Shown: positions 10,816 through 23,632, counted from the first letter of the stretch. The stretch is 64,000 nt of DNA from Rutidosis leptorrhynchoides (GCF_046630445.1 NC_092333.1:312571001-312635000); one strand, 5' to 3'. Notes: a model not told the origin generated them from the letters alone. Numbers and translations: made by a program.

Positions 10816-13800
10816 ATGGCCGCCAATAACAAACAACAACATTCCAAACGCACCAATCAACTTTAATAACCTATCATTGAGGTCCATCCTCGGAAAAGAA
10901 AATAACTCCCAATCCATTTCATCTTATGTACTAAAGATGAAAAGCCTTATTGATTGATTGCACCGTCTCAACAGTCCCGTGTCAAATGAATTAACCACGG
11001 ACCTTATCCTCAACTCTTTGTCAAAAAGGTTTGACACATGCGTGTTGAATTACAGCATGAATGATTGGGATAAGAGCATTGGCGAATTACATGTCATGCT
11101 AAGGACGGATGAATCAAGCATGGGTAAAAAGGCTTCACCCATGCTCATGATCAAAGAAGGTGGATCCAAGGATGAATCCTCTTCTAAGCCAAAGGTGGAT
11201 AAGAAGAAAGGACCCACCTACAAGGGCAAAGGAAAAGGTAAGATGGTTTCCCCAACCAACAACACTAAATGGCAAAAGGTTGCCAGACAAGAAAACCCCA
11301 AGGAAGATCCGTGCTATGGTTGCAGTGTGATAGGTCACTGGAAATGCAACTGCCCGGTCTACCTAAAGGAGTTGAATGCAAAGAGGGATGCAGGGCAAAC
11401 CTCAGGTAATGTATACAAGATATACGTTGAACTTAGTATTACTTCTTCTAATACATGGGTATTAGACACAGGATGTGGAACTCATATTTGCAATTCATTG
11501 CAAGGGTTCATAAGAAGTAAACTAAATGCGGGAACAACAAGTCTCTACGTGGGAAATGGTGCAAAGGTGCACGTAAAAGCTCAAGGAGACTTTGTTTTAA
11601 AGCTACCAAGTGGTTTGGAGCTTATATTGAAAAATGTTTTGTATGCACCTGATTTAACACGAAACATTATTTCTGTTTCCCGTTTGAAACAATATGGTTT
11701 TAATCTTAATTTCATTAATGATGATATCCATGTTTCTTTGGATAATGTATTCTATTTTAAGGCTACGCCTTCAAATGGAATTTATGAATTGGTTCATGAT
11801 GACACATTATCTAGTAGCTCAATATACCATACAAGCACCAAGAAACTCAAAAGGGATTTGAGTGATTCCTACTTATGGCATTGTCGCCTTGGTCACATAA
11901 ACAAGAATCGAATACATACACTTCAAAAGAATGGACTTTTGAAATCAAATGAACTTGACTCATTTGATGTATGTGAATCTTGTTTACAAGGCAAAATGAC
12001 TAAAGCACCTTTCAAAGGGACCTATGAAAGGGCTAAGGACTTATTGGAATTAATACATTCGGATGTATGTGGACCCTTTAAGCCCATAGCTAGGAATGGT
12101 GAAAGATACTTCGTTACTTTCATTGATGACTTCAGTCATTTCGGATATGTCTACTTATTAAGACACAAGGACGAAACTTTTGAAGTATTCAAGGAATATC
12201 AAAACGAAGTACAAAATCAACTCAATAAGACAATCAAGGTACTTCGTACCGATAGAGGAGGTGAATACCTAAGCGATGCCTTCCAAGATCATCTTAGGAG
12301 TTGTGGGATTATCTCACAACTTACTCCACCAGGAACACCCCAACTTAATGGAGTGTCCGAAAGGAGGAACCGAACCCTAATGGATATGGTTCGATCTATG
12401 ATGGCAAGAAGCTCGTTACCTTTATCATTTTGGGGTTATTATCTAAGCTCCGTGGCTCGTATTTTAAATATAGCCCCAACCAAGAAAGTGGAACGAACTC
12501 CTCATGAGATGTGGTTTGGAAAACCTCCATCTCTATCATACTTAAAGGTATGGGGATGTGAAGCTTATCCTAAGCGTTACGTCCCTAATAAGTTGAATAC
12601 TCGATCCACGAAGTGTATCTTCAAAGGATATCCCAAGGATGATATGGGATACTATTTCTATGATCCATCCGAGCAGAATGTATTTGTTGCTCGGAAGGCG
12701 GAATTCCTTGAAACTAAGTTCCTAATGGAAGAAAATAGTGAAAGGAAAATAGATCTTTAAGAGGTTCAAGATCAAGTAGATGATACAAAATTGGTTCACA
12801 CTAGCACACAACATGAAAATGTTGATAGTGATCAAATGGATTATCAAAATACACAAGACATTCGTAGATCTGGTAGGATTAGCAATCCTCCTGAGAGATA
12901 TGGGTTTCTCATAGATGGTTGCTATACGGTTGATTTGGATGAACCAACAAACTACCAAGATGCTTTATCAAGGATTGATAAAGATAAATGGCAGGAAGCC
13001 ATGAAATCTGAGATGCAATCCATGTATGACAACCAAGTTTGGTAACTTGTTACGCAACCTCCTGGCTCTAGGCTAGTTGATTGTAAATGGCTTTTCAAGG
13101 AGAAAACCAACATACATGGAAACTTGGATACATACAAGGCTAGACTTATAGCAAGAGGTTTCACTCAAACTCAAGGAATTGACTATGATGAAACCTTTTA
13201 AACCCGTGGTGATGCTAAAGTCTATTAGGATATTATTTGCCATTGCTTCTCATTATGATTTTATGATATGGCAAATAGATGTCAAAACTGCTTTACTAAA
13301 TGGATATCTTAAGGAAGATGTCTATATGGTTCAGCCTAAAGGTTTTGTTGATCTGAAATATCCGAATAAAGTATACAAGTTAAAGAAATCAATCTACGGA
13401 TTGAAACAAGCATCGATAATGTGGAATCATCGTTTTAATGAGGAAGTCAAGAAATTTGGCTTCATTAATAACGGTGATGACGCTTGTGTATACAAGAAAG
13501 CTAGTGGGAGTACTGTCATGTTCCTTGTACTATATGTGGATGATATATTATTATTTGGAAATGATATTCCACAAATGCGAGGATTTAAGACTTGGCTAAG
13601 TAGCTGCTTCTCCATTAAGGATACTGGAGAAGCACAATACATTTTGGGATTAGGATCTACAGGGATAGATCTAAGAAATTGATAGGTTTGAATCAAAGTG
13701 CATACATTAAAAAGGCTTGAAAAGGTTCAAGAAGGAAAACTCTAAGAAAGGTTTGGTACTTTTTCAAAGAGGGGTGTTTCTCAGTTCATCTCAGTGCCCC

Positions 13801-14474
13801 ACCACGAAAGATGAACAAGAAAGCATAAGAATGTCCCATATGCGTCTGCTATTGGGTCAATCATGTATGCGATGATATGCACTAGAACAGATGTGTCATG
13901 CGCTCTTAGCATGACAAGTAGATACCAGAATAACCCGGGAATTAGTCATGGGACTGCGGTTAAAAGTATATTGAAATACCTTAGAAGGACTAAGGATATG
14001 TTTCATATATACGGGTCTGGTGAGGAGGAACTCGCTGTAAAAGGTTACGTGGACGCGAGCTTCCAAACTGAAGGTGCGGTCCCTTGGAAGAGTTAAAAAT
14101 AGAATGTTGTTGCTTTATTCACTACAGAATCAGAATACATCGCCGTCTCATTGGCAACTGAGGAAGCTGCATGGATGAAGAAATTCATCGACGACTTAGG
14201 AGTGGTCCCTTCCATTCAGGACCCTCTTGAGATCTTTTGTGATAACGAGGGTGTGATTGCTCAAATCAAGGAACCTCGTGCTCACCAAAAGACCCGTCAC
14301 ATTGAGCGGAGATTCAACTACATAAGGGATGAAGTTGAAAAAGGAAAGATATGTATTCGCAAGGTTCACACAGATCTTAATATAGCGGATCCACTCACGA
14401 AGCTCTTACATGGAGCAAAACATGAAGGGCATGTTAGTGCATTAGGGCTTCGATATTCTAGTGATTGGTCATGA
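10816..14474 (+). pseudogene. Copia gag-pol polyprotein, broken
   Basis: A start at 10816 (MAANN) loses frame within about 10 codons. After RSILGKE a large part of Gag, probably more than 100 residues, is missing and the frame resumes at YVLKMKSLID. The main open part, 10958-12760, holds a zinc knuckle (CYGCSVIGHWKCNC, CX2CX4HX4C), the protease motif WVLDTGCGTHIC, the HHCC integrase head (LWHCRLGHINKNRI, CESCLQGK) and the integrase core with HSDVCGPF, LRTDRGGEY and NGVSERRNRTL. Stops follow at 12758 and 13043, and frameshifts near 13195 and 13650. The RT part (WQIDVKTALLNGYL, YGLKQAS, LYVDDILLFGND) still shows its catalytic motifs, and the RNase H ends with HIERRFNYIRD and ADPLTKLL. It cannot make a full polyprotein. 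Confidence 0.93.
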
Positions 14475-15246
14475 TCTGTTTTAAGTATTGTAACGGAACA
14501 AATTGGTTCAAACTCATTAATATAATTATTGGTTAGTTTATTTTGAGTTATGTTCCCATTTTGCATATTTTATCCATGAATAAGACATTATTCTAAATTC
14601 CGTAGTCGATCACATTTATGGGAATGAGTGTGAGGTTTAGACTATTATGAACTTGGATTGGTATACATTCACGGAATGAATGTAGGGCTAGGTTGCTACC
14701 AAGGTTCATAGATATTTGTGGGATACAAATATTGGAAGACCCGCTCTCAAGACTTACTATATGGAGCCTTTGTGGTTGATCACATGTAATCTTGAGTAAA
14801 GGCGAATATCATAGTATCCTCTGACCTGAGATACATATTGGGTCCTAATATTCACCGAGTATTATGCCTTGATTCTTTCCTTCGCTATTCTGAAATATGG
14901 TAGTACATAAGGAAGAGCTCAGGTATAATGCAAAGTGTGTATCTAGGACGTATGTAGTCAAGATGGAATTTGTCCCTCTTATTCGTTGAGAGTCAGATGT
15001 CTAAGGCCTGATAAAGTTAAATCTAAAAGAGAGTGGTCACTCTGTATCTCTTGGATTTGACATGACATCTAGGATTAAATGATATAATGAAAAGATTCAC
15101 CTATATATCAATTCGAGTTGGGTACTCAAAAAGGATGATGTTATTGAATGGCACAAAGTCATAACATATTGGGGGTGGTGGACGGTGTGTTAGGCTGTAT
15201 CCATCACTTGCATTAATTTCTTATGTTTCTCGTGCAAGTGGGAGAT
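14475..15246 (+). other. Copia 3' untranslated region and polypurine tract
   Basis: No ORF of note. It ends in AAGTGGGAGAT (15236-15246) directly against the 3' LTR, the usual copia polypurine tract that primes plus-strand synthesis. Confidence 0.85.
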
Positions 15247-16332
15247 TGAAGGTATTTCATATGCCCGAGAGACATATTAAATTAATGTGGCTAATAGGTT
15301 ATGATCCAAGTCGGGTCATACCCAATAACAAACTTACCGACACCTTATTCGTATTTGATCTTAGCGATTGGTTCGTTGATTAAATACGCGACACTTGAAT
15401 TTTAGAAAATGGTTTCTAAATTATTAACACTTGATATGTATATATAAATTATGGAATAATTTATATAAGGATTTAATTATTTATAGGTTAAATAATTAAT
15501 TAAGTTATGTTACATTTTATAAATTGGTTTTGTAAAATATACATAACAAATATGCAAGCTTATAAAATGAGTTTTATAAAATTAAGTTTTATAAAAACTG
15601 ATTTCACAAATCAGTCTTTTAACAACTACTTTATATAATAACATGGTAATGTGAGTGACATGGGAGTTGTAATAAGCATGCAATTGTTTATTAGTGACTA
15701 CCCATGCTTAACCAAGACCAAGACATAGTGTTCTACACACACACATGCATTCAAACACATCAATAAGCTTGCAAACTGCTCAGTTTTTCCAGCCCCATGT
15801 GGCTGTCCAAAAACGTGGTTAAGGGCTGAAACAAAGGGTTGTTCAAGCTCATTAACAAGTGAAATTCAAGTGTAATAAATCCTAACCAATAGCTAGGGTG
15901 TTGGTGCATAGTTTGGGGTATAATCTCTTGAGGTTTCATGCTTTTGAAACTTGCATTCAACATCATCTCTTGAAGAGTTTGCTGTCCAGATTTTTGGGTT
16001 CAAAGGAAGTGGGTTTCAAGCTAGATTAACAAGGGTGTTAAGGTTATAAAGTCTAGCTAACTTAAGGGTGGTGTTGGAGGATCAAAGGCTTGAAGTTCTA
16101 CACATTTGTTCATCATCTTACTACCATTTTGGACAGCCCTTAAACTTGTTTTAAGGAGGTATAAAACTCTTTCCTTTCTTGTTAATTTGTAAGCATAATT
16201 TCATAACTTGATCCTTGTGGGATTTAGCTTTAATTGGTTTAAAGATTAAACAAGTAAATTGGTAATTACACGCTTCTGTTTTCTTATAATCTTAAATGGT
16301 TTTAAGATATATGAACTTGTTAAATCCCAACA
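15247..16332 (+). repeat. 3' LTR of the copia element
   Basis: 1086 bp, same ends as the 5' LTR, followed by the second ACTGC of the target duplication. Confidence 0.95.
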
Positions 16333-16337
16333 ACTGC

Positions 16338-16770
16338 GTTAACATGGTGGAATACCTATCTAGAGCAAGTGGTACAAGATGATGCTTACGCACTACCGTG
16401 GTCAGCATTCAAGCACTTGATGAATGAGAAGTACCGTCCCAGAACCGAGGTCAATAAGCTCAAGACAGAACTTAAAGGGTTACGAACCCAAGGATTTGAT
16501 ATTTCCACGTATGAAAGACGATTCACAGAATTGTGCCTATTGTGTCCGGGAGCGTTCGAAGATGAGGAAGAGAAGATCGACGCGTTTGTGAAAGGATTAC
16601 CGGAAAGAATCCAAGAAGATATAAGTTCACACGAGCCCGTCTCCATACAACAGGCATGTAGAATGGCTCACAAATTAGTGAACCAGATTGAGGAAAGAAT
16701 TAAAGAACAGGCGGCTGAAGAGGCCAATGTGAAGCAAGTCAAAAGAAAGTGGGAGGAAAACGGTGATAAG
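16338..16770 (+). pseudogene. gag of element A1, middle part
   Basis: In-frame continuation of 7926-8269 after the copia insertion. It shows the retrotransposon Gag core: LTWWNTYLEQV in the homologues, then AFKHLMNEKYRPRTEV, STYERRFTELCLLCP and AFVKGLPERIQEDI. It ends at GATAAG, where the LTR of A2 begins; the zinc knuckles are absent. The DNA that should follow (AATCACCAATAC in A2) is found nowhere on the right flank of A2, so this is not a simple nested insertion. Confidence 0.85.
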
Positions 16771-19383
16771 TGTAGTGACCCGAACTTTTCCATGTTTATA
16801 TATATATTAAATGAAATTGTTATTTACATGATTAAGTGTTTCCAACATGTTAAGCAATCAAACTTGTTAAGACTTGATTAATTGAAATAAGTTTCATATA
16901 GACAATTGACCACCCAAGTTGACCGGTGATTCACGAACGTTAAAACTTGTAAAAACTATACGATGACATATATATGGTTATATATATAGTTAACATAATT
17001 TTATTATAAGTATGTATCTCATTAGGTATTTTAACAATGAGTAATAAACATAAAAATGAGACTATTAATTTAAGAAACTCGAAAACGATATATATAACGA
17101 TTATCGTTATAACAACGTCTTACTAGGTACATATGAATCATATTAAGATATTGATACACTTGGTTAATTATGTTAAATGATAATTAAATATATTATTAAG
17201 TGTATTAACAATGAAATACATATGTAAAAATAAGACTACTAACTTAATGATTTCAAAACGAGACATATATGTAACGATTATCGTTGTAACGACATTTAAC
17301 TGTATATATATCATACTAAGATATAATATATATCATAATATCATGATAATATAACAATTTAACATCTCATTTGTTATAATAAATAATGGGTTAACAACAT
17401 TCAACAAGATCGTTAACCTAAAGGTTTCAAAACAACATTTACATGTAACGACTAACGATGACTTAACGACTCAGTTAAAATGTATATACATGTAGTGTTT
17501 TAATATGTATTCATACACTTTTGAAAGACTTCAAGACACTTATCAAAATATTTCTACTTAACAAAAATTCTTACAATTACATCCTCGTTCAGTTTTATCA
17601 ACAATTCTACTCGTATGCACCCGTATTCGTACTCGTACAATACACAGCTTTTAGATGTATGTACTATTGGTATATACACTCCAATTATCAGCTCTTAGCA
17701 GCCCATGTGAGTCACCTAACACATGTGGGAACCATCATTTGGCAACTAGCATGAAATATCTCATAAAATTACAAAAATATGAGTAATCATTCATGACTTA
17801 TTTACATGAAAACAAAATTACATATCCTTTATATCTAATCATACACCAACGACCAAAAACACCTACAAACACTTTAATTCTTCAATTTTCTTCATCAAAT
17901 TGATCTCTCTCAAGTTCTATCTTCAAGTCTAAGTGTTCTTCATAAATTCCAAAAGTTCTAGTTTCATAAAATCAAGAATACTTCCAAGATTGCAAGTTTA
18001 CTTCCAAGTTTTCTAAATCCATTCCAAGTAATCATCCAAGATCAAGAAACCTTTGTTACTTACAGTAGGTTATCTTTCTAATACAAGGTAATAATCATAT
18101 TCAAACTTTAATTCAATTTCTATAACTATAACAATCTTATTTCGAGTGGAAATCTTACTTGAAATTGTTTTCGTGTCATGATTCTTCTTCAAGAACTTTC
18201 AAGCCATCCAAGGATTCTTTGAAGCTAGATCTAATTTTCTCATTTCCAGTAGGTTTATCCAAGGAACTTGAGGTAGTAATGATGTTCATAACATCATTCG
18301 ATTCATACATATAAAGCTATCTTATTCGAAGGTTTAAACTTGTAATCACTAGAACATAGTTTAGTTAATTCTAAACTTGTTCGCAAATAAAAGTTAATCC
18401 TTCTAACTTGATTTTTAAAATCAACTAAACACATGTTCTATATCTATATGATATGCTAACTTAATGATTTAAAACCTGGAAACACAAAAAACATCGTAAA
18501 AATTGGATTTACGCCGTCATAGTAACACCGCGGGCTGTTTTGGGTTAGTTAATTAAAAACTATGATAAACTTTGATTTAAAAGTTGTTATTCTGGGAAAA
18601 TGATTTTTATTATGAACATTAAACTATATCCAAAAATTATGGTTAAACTCAAGGTGGAAGTATGTTTTCTAAAATGGTCATCTAGACGTCGTTCTTTCGA
18701 CTGGAATGACTACCTTTACAAAAATGACTTGTAAAGTATTTTTCCGACTATAAACCTATACTTTTTCTGTTTAGATTCATAAAATAGAGTTCAATATGAA
18801 ACCATAGCAATTTGATTCACTCAAAACGGATTTAAAATGAAGAAGTTATGGGTAAAACAAGATTGGATAATTTTTCTCATTTTAGCTACGTGAAAATTGA
18901 TAACAAATCTATTCCAACCATAACTTAATCAACTTGTATTGTATATTATGTAATTTTGAGATACCATAGACACGTATACAATGTTTCGACCTATCATGTC
19001 GACACATCTATATATATTTCGGAACAACCATAGACACTCTATATGTGAATGTTGGAGTTAGCAATACAGGGTTGAGGTTGATTCCAAAATATATATAGTT
19101 TTGAGTTGTGATCAATACTGAGATACATATACACTGGGTCGTGGATTGATTCAAGATAATATTTATCGATTTATTTCTGTACATTTAACTGTGGACAACT
19201 AGTTGTAGGTTACTAACGAGGACAGCTGACTTAATAAACTTAAAACATCAAAATATATTAAAAGTGTTGTAAATAAATTTTGAACATACTTTGATATATA
19301 TGTATATATTGTTATAGGTTCGTGAATCAACCAGTGGCCAAGTCTTACTTCCCGACGAAGTAAAAATCTGTGAAAGTGAGTTA
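16771..19383 (+). repeat. Truncated 5' LTR of A2
   Basis: First 2.6 kb of a family-A LTR starting TGTAGTGACCCG. It ends inside GTGAAAGTGAGTTA and continues as F-box coding sequence. The shared bases TTA at the join are consistent with end-joining at microhomology. Confidence 0.92.
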
Positions 19384-19581
19384 TTACGAGACTGTTGGTC
19401 ATTACGTAACCCTCGTCCCTTTAACGACGTTACAACACGCTGTCTTATCAACGGCCATAACGGTTATGTTCCACAAGACCAAGGATGGGAAGTAGTCCTA
19501 GTAAAACCAGAATGCATGACTTGTTTCTGGACGTATGAATTACGTGTCTTTATTGCCTTTGCTGAACGACTTGTGTACTAG
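19384..19581 (+). pseudogene. F-box gene fragment of A2 (C-terminal 65 codons)
   Basis: In-frame remnant starting LRDCWSLRNPRPF and ending in the conserved tail ECMTCFWTYELRVF...ERLVY with the stop TAG at 19579-19581. It has no stop codons inside and shows the ancestral C-terminus lost in A1. The F-box domain itself is deleted, so it cannot act as an F-box protein. Confidence 0.85.
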
Positions 19582-19783
19582 CTAGAATTATCTTCACAAC
19601 TATCTTGTATCAAAGTTATTGTGTGCTATATTTCATGCTTTATGTAAAATAAGCGGTATTGTAAGTTTGTAAAATATTGTATAAAAGTTTGAACGCGAAA
19701 TATTATTATAATCAGTTTTTCATATAGAATTGTAGTAGTTGAATTGTATATTAGCTACTAAGTATGAACTTAACGGGTAGGTA

Positions 19784-19800
19784 CTACCCGAATTTAAACT
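19784..19800 (+). other. PPT-like perfect hairpin upstream of gag (A2)
   Basis: CGGGTAG-GTA-CTACCCG, a perfect 7-bp stem with a 3-base loop. It is preceded by TTAA, so TTAACGGGTAGGTACT equals the sequence at the 3' LTR boundary (28598-28613). It lies about 85 bp before the upstream gag ATG. Confidence 0.75.
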
Positions 19801-19886
19801 TATAAAACGCTAATATGAAGAAAAAGTTTTTATAAATGAGTTCATATTATGCTATGAAATACTATTAACTACTCTTAATATTCTGT

Positions 19887-20756
19887 ATGACTAACTTGTT
19901 CCATTTGACTATTTTGAAGGAAATGGCACCGACTACTCGACACACCGTGAATATGAATGAAGAGGAATTCCGTACTTTTCTATCTTCAAACATAGCCGCA
20001 GTACAGGCTGCGCTACATACCAACAATAACCTTGGATCTAGCATTACAGGAAATCGTGTAGGATGCACCTATAAAGAATTCACTGCCTGCAAACCTTTAG
20101 AATTTGATGGAACCGAAGGACCGATCGGATTGAAACGGTGGACCGAGAAGGTCGAATCGGTGTTTGCCATATGTAAGTGTACTGAAGAGGACAAAGTGAA
20201 GTACGCTACACATACCTTCACAGGTTCTTCGTTAACATGGTGGAATACCTATCTAGAGCAAGTGGGACAAGATGATGCGTACGCACTACCGTGGTCAGCA
20301 TTTAAGCACTTAATGAACGAGAAGTACCATCCCAGAACCGAGGTAAATAAGCTCAAGACAGAACTTAGAGGGTTACGAACCCAAGGATTTGATATTACCA
20401 CGTACAAAAGATGATTCACAGAATTGTGCCTATTGTGTCCGGGAGCGTTCGAAGATGAGGAAGAGAAGATCGACGCGTTTGTGAAAGGATTACCGGAAAG
20501 AATCCAAGAAGATATAAGTTCACACGAGCCTGCCTCCATACAACAGGCATGTAGAATGGCTCACAAACTAGTGAACCAGATTGAGGAAAGAATTAAAGAA
20601 CAGACGGCTGAAGAGGCCAATGTGAAACAAGTCAAAATAAAGTGGGAGGAAAACGGTGATAAGAATCACCAATACAACAACAACAGCAATTACAATAATA
20701 ATCGTAACAATTATCCCGACAATCGCAACATCAATCGCAACTACAACAAACGGTCC

Positions 20757-20823
<67 letters not shown>

Positions 20824-21330
20824 GCAACTACAACAATCATCCCAGCAACAATAACAACCGCAACAACAACAACAACAACAATCAGAAGCAGCTATGCCAA
20901 AGGTGTGAAAAGTATCACTCGGGGTTCTGCACCAAATTTTGTAACAAGTGTAAAAGAAATAGTCATAGCGTGGTGAAGTGTGAGGTCTACGGACCAGGGG
21001 TTAACAGAACGAAAGGAACAAATGGTGTCGAAACGAGTAATGGCGGAACAAGTAGTGTCGGAGCAAGTTATGCCAATGTAGTTTGTTATAAATGTGGAAA
21101 ACCGGGCCACATTATTAGAAATTGTCCGAACCAGGAGAACACGAATGGACAAGGCCGCGAAAGAGTTTTCAATATTAATGCGGCAGAGGCACAGGAAGAC
21201 CCGGAGCTTGTTACGGGTACATTTCTTATTGACAATAAATCTGCTTACGTTTTATTTGATTCGGGTGCGGATAGAAGCTATATGAGTAGAGATTTTTGTG
21301 CTAAATTAAGTTGTCCATTGACGCCGTTGG
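19887..21330 (+). pseudogene. gag and start of protease, element A2
   Basis: Gag frame from ATG 19887, or from the later ATG in ATGGCACC. A TGA stop at 20412-20414 breaks STYKR just before the second half of the Gag core. The part after it holds EERIKEQ, a long Asn tract, a Cys-rich segment with paired CxxC (CQRCEKYHSGFC, CNKCKRNSHSVVKC) and a standard zinc knuckle CYKCGKPGHIIRNC. The retropepsin begins at VTGTFLIDNKSAYVLFDSGA with the active-site DSG. The minus-strand solo LTR of family B enters at 21331, and the protease resumes at 25363 in the same frame after the duplicated GTTGG. Confidence 0.9.
20756..20823 (+). repeat. (CAA/AAC)n microsatellite coding poly-Asn in gag
   Basis: About 68 bp of uninterrupted AAC repeats inside the gag frame between the Gag core and the zinc knuckles. 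The A3 copy has a shorter, interrupted Asn-rich stretch at about 39600-39700. Confidence 0.9.
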
Positions 21331-22599
21331 TGTAAAGACCCGTCCTTATCCACTTGGACGAAGTCATCAACATCTGGTTCCATTGCGAGGTACTGATCTT
21401 AAATATGCAGGAATGACTCCAAGTAATATGAGCAAATGCACAGCGGAAGACATCTTATATACCTGAGAATAAACATGCTTTAAAGTGTCAACCAAAAGGT
21501 TGGTGAGTTCATAGGTTTATCGTAACAATCATTTCAATATGTCAATAGACCACAAGATTTCATATACACAAACGTTTTAATAATAATATTCTAAGTGGTT
21601 GAGCACTTGATAACCATACTTAACATTTAATCAATGTCGCATATTCCTTTTATTATGAAATCTCACTACATCGTACCAAGTGTAGTCACGAAACGAAGTA
21701 CTGTGCAATCGTTGAAAACTGGTCGTCCAGCCCGGTTGGGGTTGTCAGGCCCGATAGATCTATCAACAGGATTCACGTTTACAATACCCATGTAAATAGT
21801 AGTTACCAAGCTACAGGGAAATATTCCAGTGGTACAACTCAACGTAGAATATATTTTAAGTACTTGTGTCTATTTCGTAAAGCATTTATAAAAGTAGCGC
21901 ATGAATTCTCAGCCCAAAAATATATATTGCAAAAGCAATTAAAAAGGGAGCAAATGAAACTCACCTATTGTATTTTGTAGTAAAAATACATATGACGACA
22001 TTGAACAAATGTAGGGTTGGCCTTGGATTCACGAACCTATATTATTTATATGTATATTAACACACATAACAGTAAACGAACAAATTTTCATATATTACTA
22101 ATAGTGATTTGATAAAATTATATTGATAATGATATTAAATAAAAAGTTGTTTTATTTTACAATAATATTAATAATAGTTATTATGATAATAATATTGATA
22201 CTAGTATTAATAATAATGATAATATATTAATTGTTATAATATAAAATTTATAATATTAGTGTCAAAATAATAATAATAATATTGATAATGATAATAATAA
22301 TAATTTTGATAAAAATGAAAATTTTCTAATATTGATAATAATAATAAAAATGGTACTTTTAATACAATTGATACTTTTTAATAAAAATGATACTAATAAT
22401 AATATTAATGATATTATTAATACTAATTTTTAATAATACTAATAATAATAATAAATAGATAAATAACTACCTCAAGGAAGTTGTCCTAAAAATAATGCCC
22501 AAGTCCAGGTTTGAACCCGCGACGTCCCGCTAACCCGAAAACATCCCTAATCATTTAGGCTACCTTCAAAGCAAGCTAAAAAAAAAAATTAAACACCAT

Positions 22600-22668
22600 A
22601 GCCCGGGCTCGAACTCGAGACCCCTAGCTTAAACAAGACACTATTAACCATTCGTCCATTTAGTACCA
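22600..22668 (-). other. tRNA-like segment in the family-B LTR
   Basis: On the minus strand, GGACGAATGGTTAATAG (box A-like) is followed about 35 bp later by GAGTTCGAGCCC (box B-like). A second box B-like GCGGGTTCAAACC lies at 22508-22520. A similar arrangement is present at 43572-43636 in another family-B LTR. No anticodon stem that I trust can be folded, so I call it tRNA-derived and not a tRNA gene. Confidence 0.4.
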
Positions 22669-23632
22669 CGATCTTCATCTCCACCAAATCATTTTTAACT
22701 ATCATATCATTATCTAACCGTCATTACTCATTCATCATCGTATATCATGATCATACATAAACCATCATTAATTACCATGATCATCATGATCATCATTAAC
22801 GATTTCCATTTATATTGATTACCTTATTTTCATGATTACGTTTCATCAGCATCTTCTTATTCATAATCATCATCGTGATTTATCTTAAACTTACATCACC
22901 ATCATCATTCCCTAACATACTAACATCTCAATTTATTTTGTTGTGCTCATCTGTTCAGCCCAAAAGAAACAAAACTGGAAGGTAGATCACAGCCCAAAAC
23001 AACACGGCCCATCAATAAATTCGTTGGTTTTTAAATGGCGTATAATAAACGAATAGAAATATAATATTGCAATTTGCAAGTGGGTTCTATTTTAGTTAAA
23101 TATTTGTCGGCCAACAACTGCATTCTCTCTTTCACTTTCATTTGGTTGTCTTATCCTTCTTATTATTAAATCGGACCCAACTTTATTGGCCACCATTAAT
23201 TCATCATTCGTTATTTATAATAGGAAGTAGAAACAGAAGGCCGATGGTAACAAGAACAAAAAATCACAGGAGGTGGTGGTTGTTTAATGGTGGAGGTGGT
23301 GTTTTGGGTCGGTTAAACAGAAAAATAAACAGACGTAGCAGTGGTGGATCGTGGTTGTTGAATGATTGTAGTAGTAGCTATTCGATGGTGTTGGGTTTTT
23401 GGTTAATGGTCGTAAGTATTTATGTGGTGGGTTTACTAAGAAGAGAGGGAGAGAGAAAGAGATGTGGGTGGTGTTGCGGTGGTTTGTAGTTGTGGCAAGA
23501 GGTGGTTCCACGGTGGTGACTGCAGTAGGTTGACGATGATGATGTGCTTAAGATGGTTTGGTGATGTAGTGGTGGTGAGTTTGGTTGCTCAAGGTGGTTA
23601 TGACTACGGTGGAGGTGGTGATTGTTAACACC

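Larger units (their letters stand above)
8270..16332 (+). mobile_element. Complete Ty1/copia retrotransposon with near-identical LTRs
   Basis: 8063 bp flanked by the target duplication ACTGC (8265-8269 and 16333-16337). Both LTRs are 1086 bp, run from TGAAGG to CCCAACA, and differ by three substitutions by eye. Domain order is Gag zinc knuckle, protease, integrase, RT, RNase H, which is the copia order. Its coding region has several stops and frameshifts and a large gag deletion, although the LTRs indicate a young insertion. I do not assign a copia lineage. Confidence 0.95.
1..16770 (+). mobile_element. Element A1: Tekay/Del-like Ty3/gypsy chromovirus, 5' part, with extra ORFs
   Basis: Order on the plus strand is 5' LTR (left end outside the window), tRNA-Met-type PBS, acidic ORF1, F-box gene, hairpin, and gag. 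The element is cut off in gag at 16770, where another family-A LTR starts abruptly. Two later insertions split it: a solo LTR at 3866-7115 and a copia element at 8270-16332. Without these the preserved internal part is about 2.7 kb. Lineage is inferred from the gag, which matches that of A2, whose pol is Tekay-like with a chromodomain. No protease, RT or integrase of A1 remains in the window. Confidence 0.85.

Noticed and set aside
20568-20976. Poly-Val and poly-Thr ORFs across the AAC repeat
   Set aside because: Other-frame shadows of the gag Asn tract.
23142-23489. 115-codon ORF rich in Gly and Arg on the plus strand
   Set aside because: It lies in a GGTGGT-rich part of the minus-strand family-B LTR, with no domain and no conservation in the B1 LTR.
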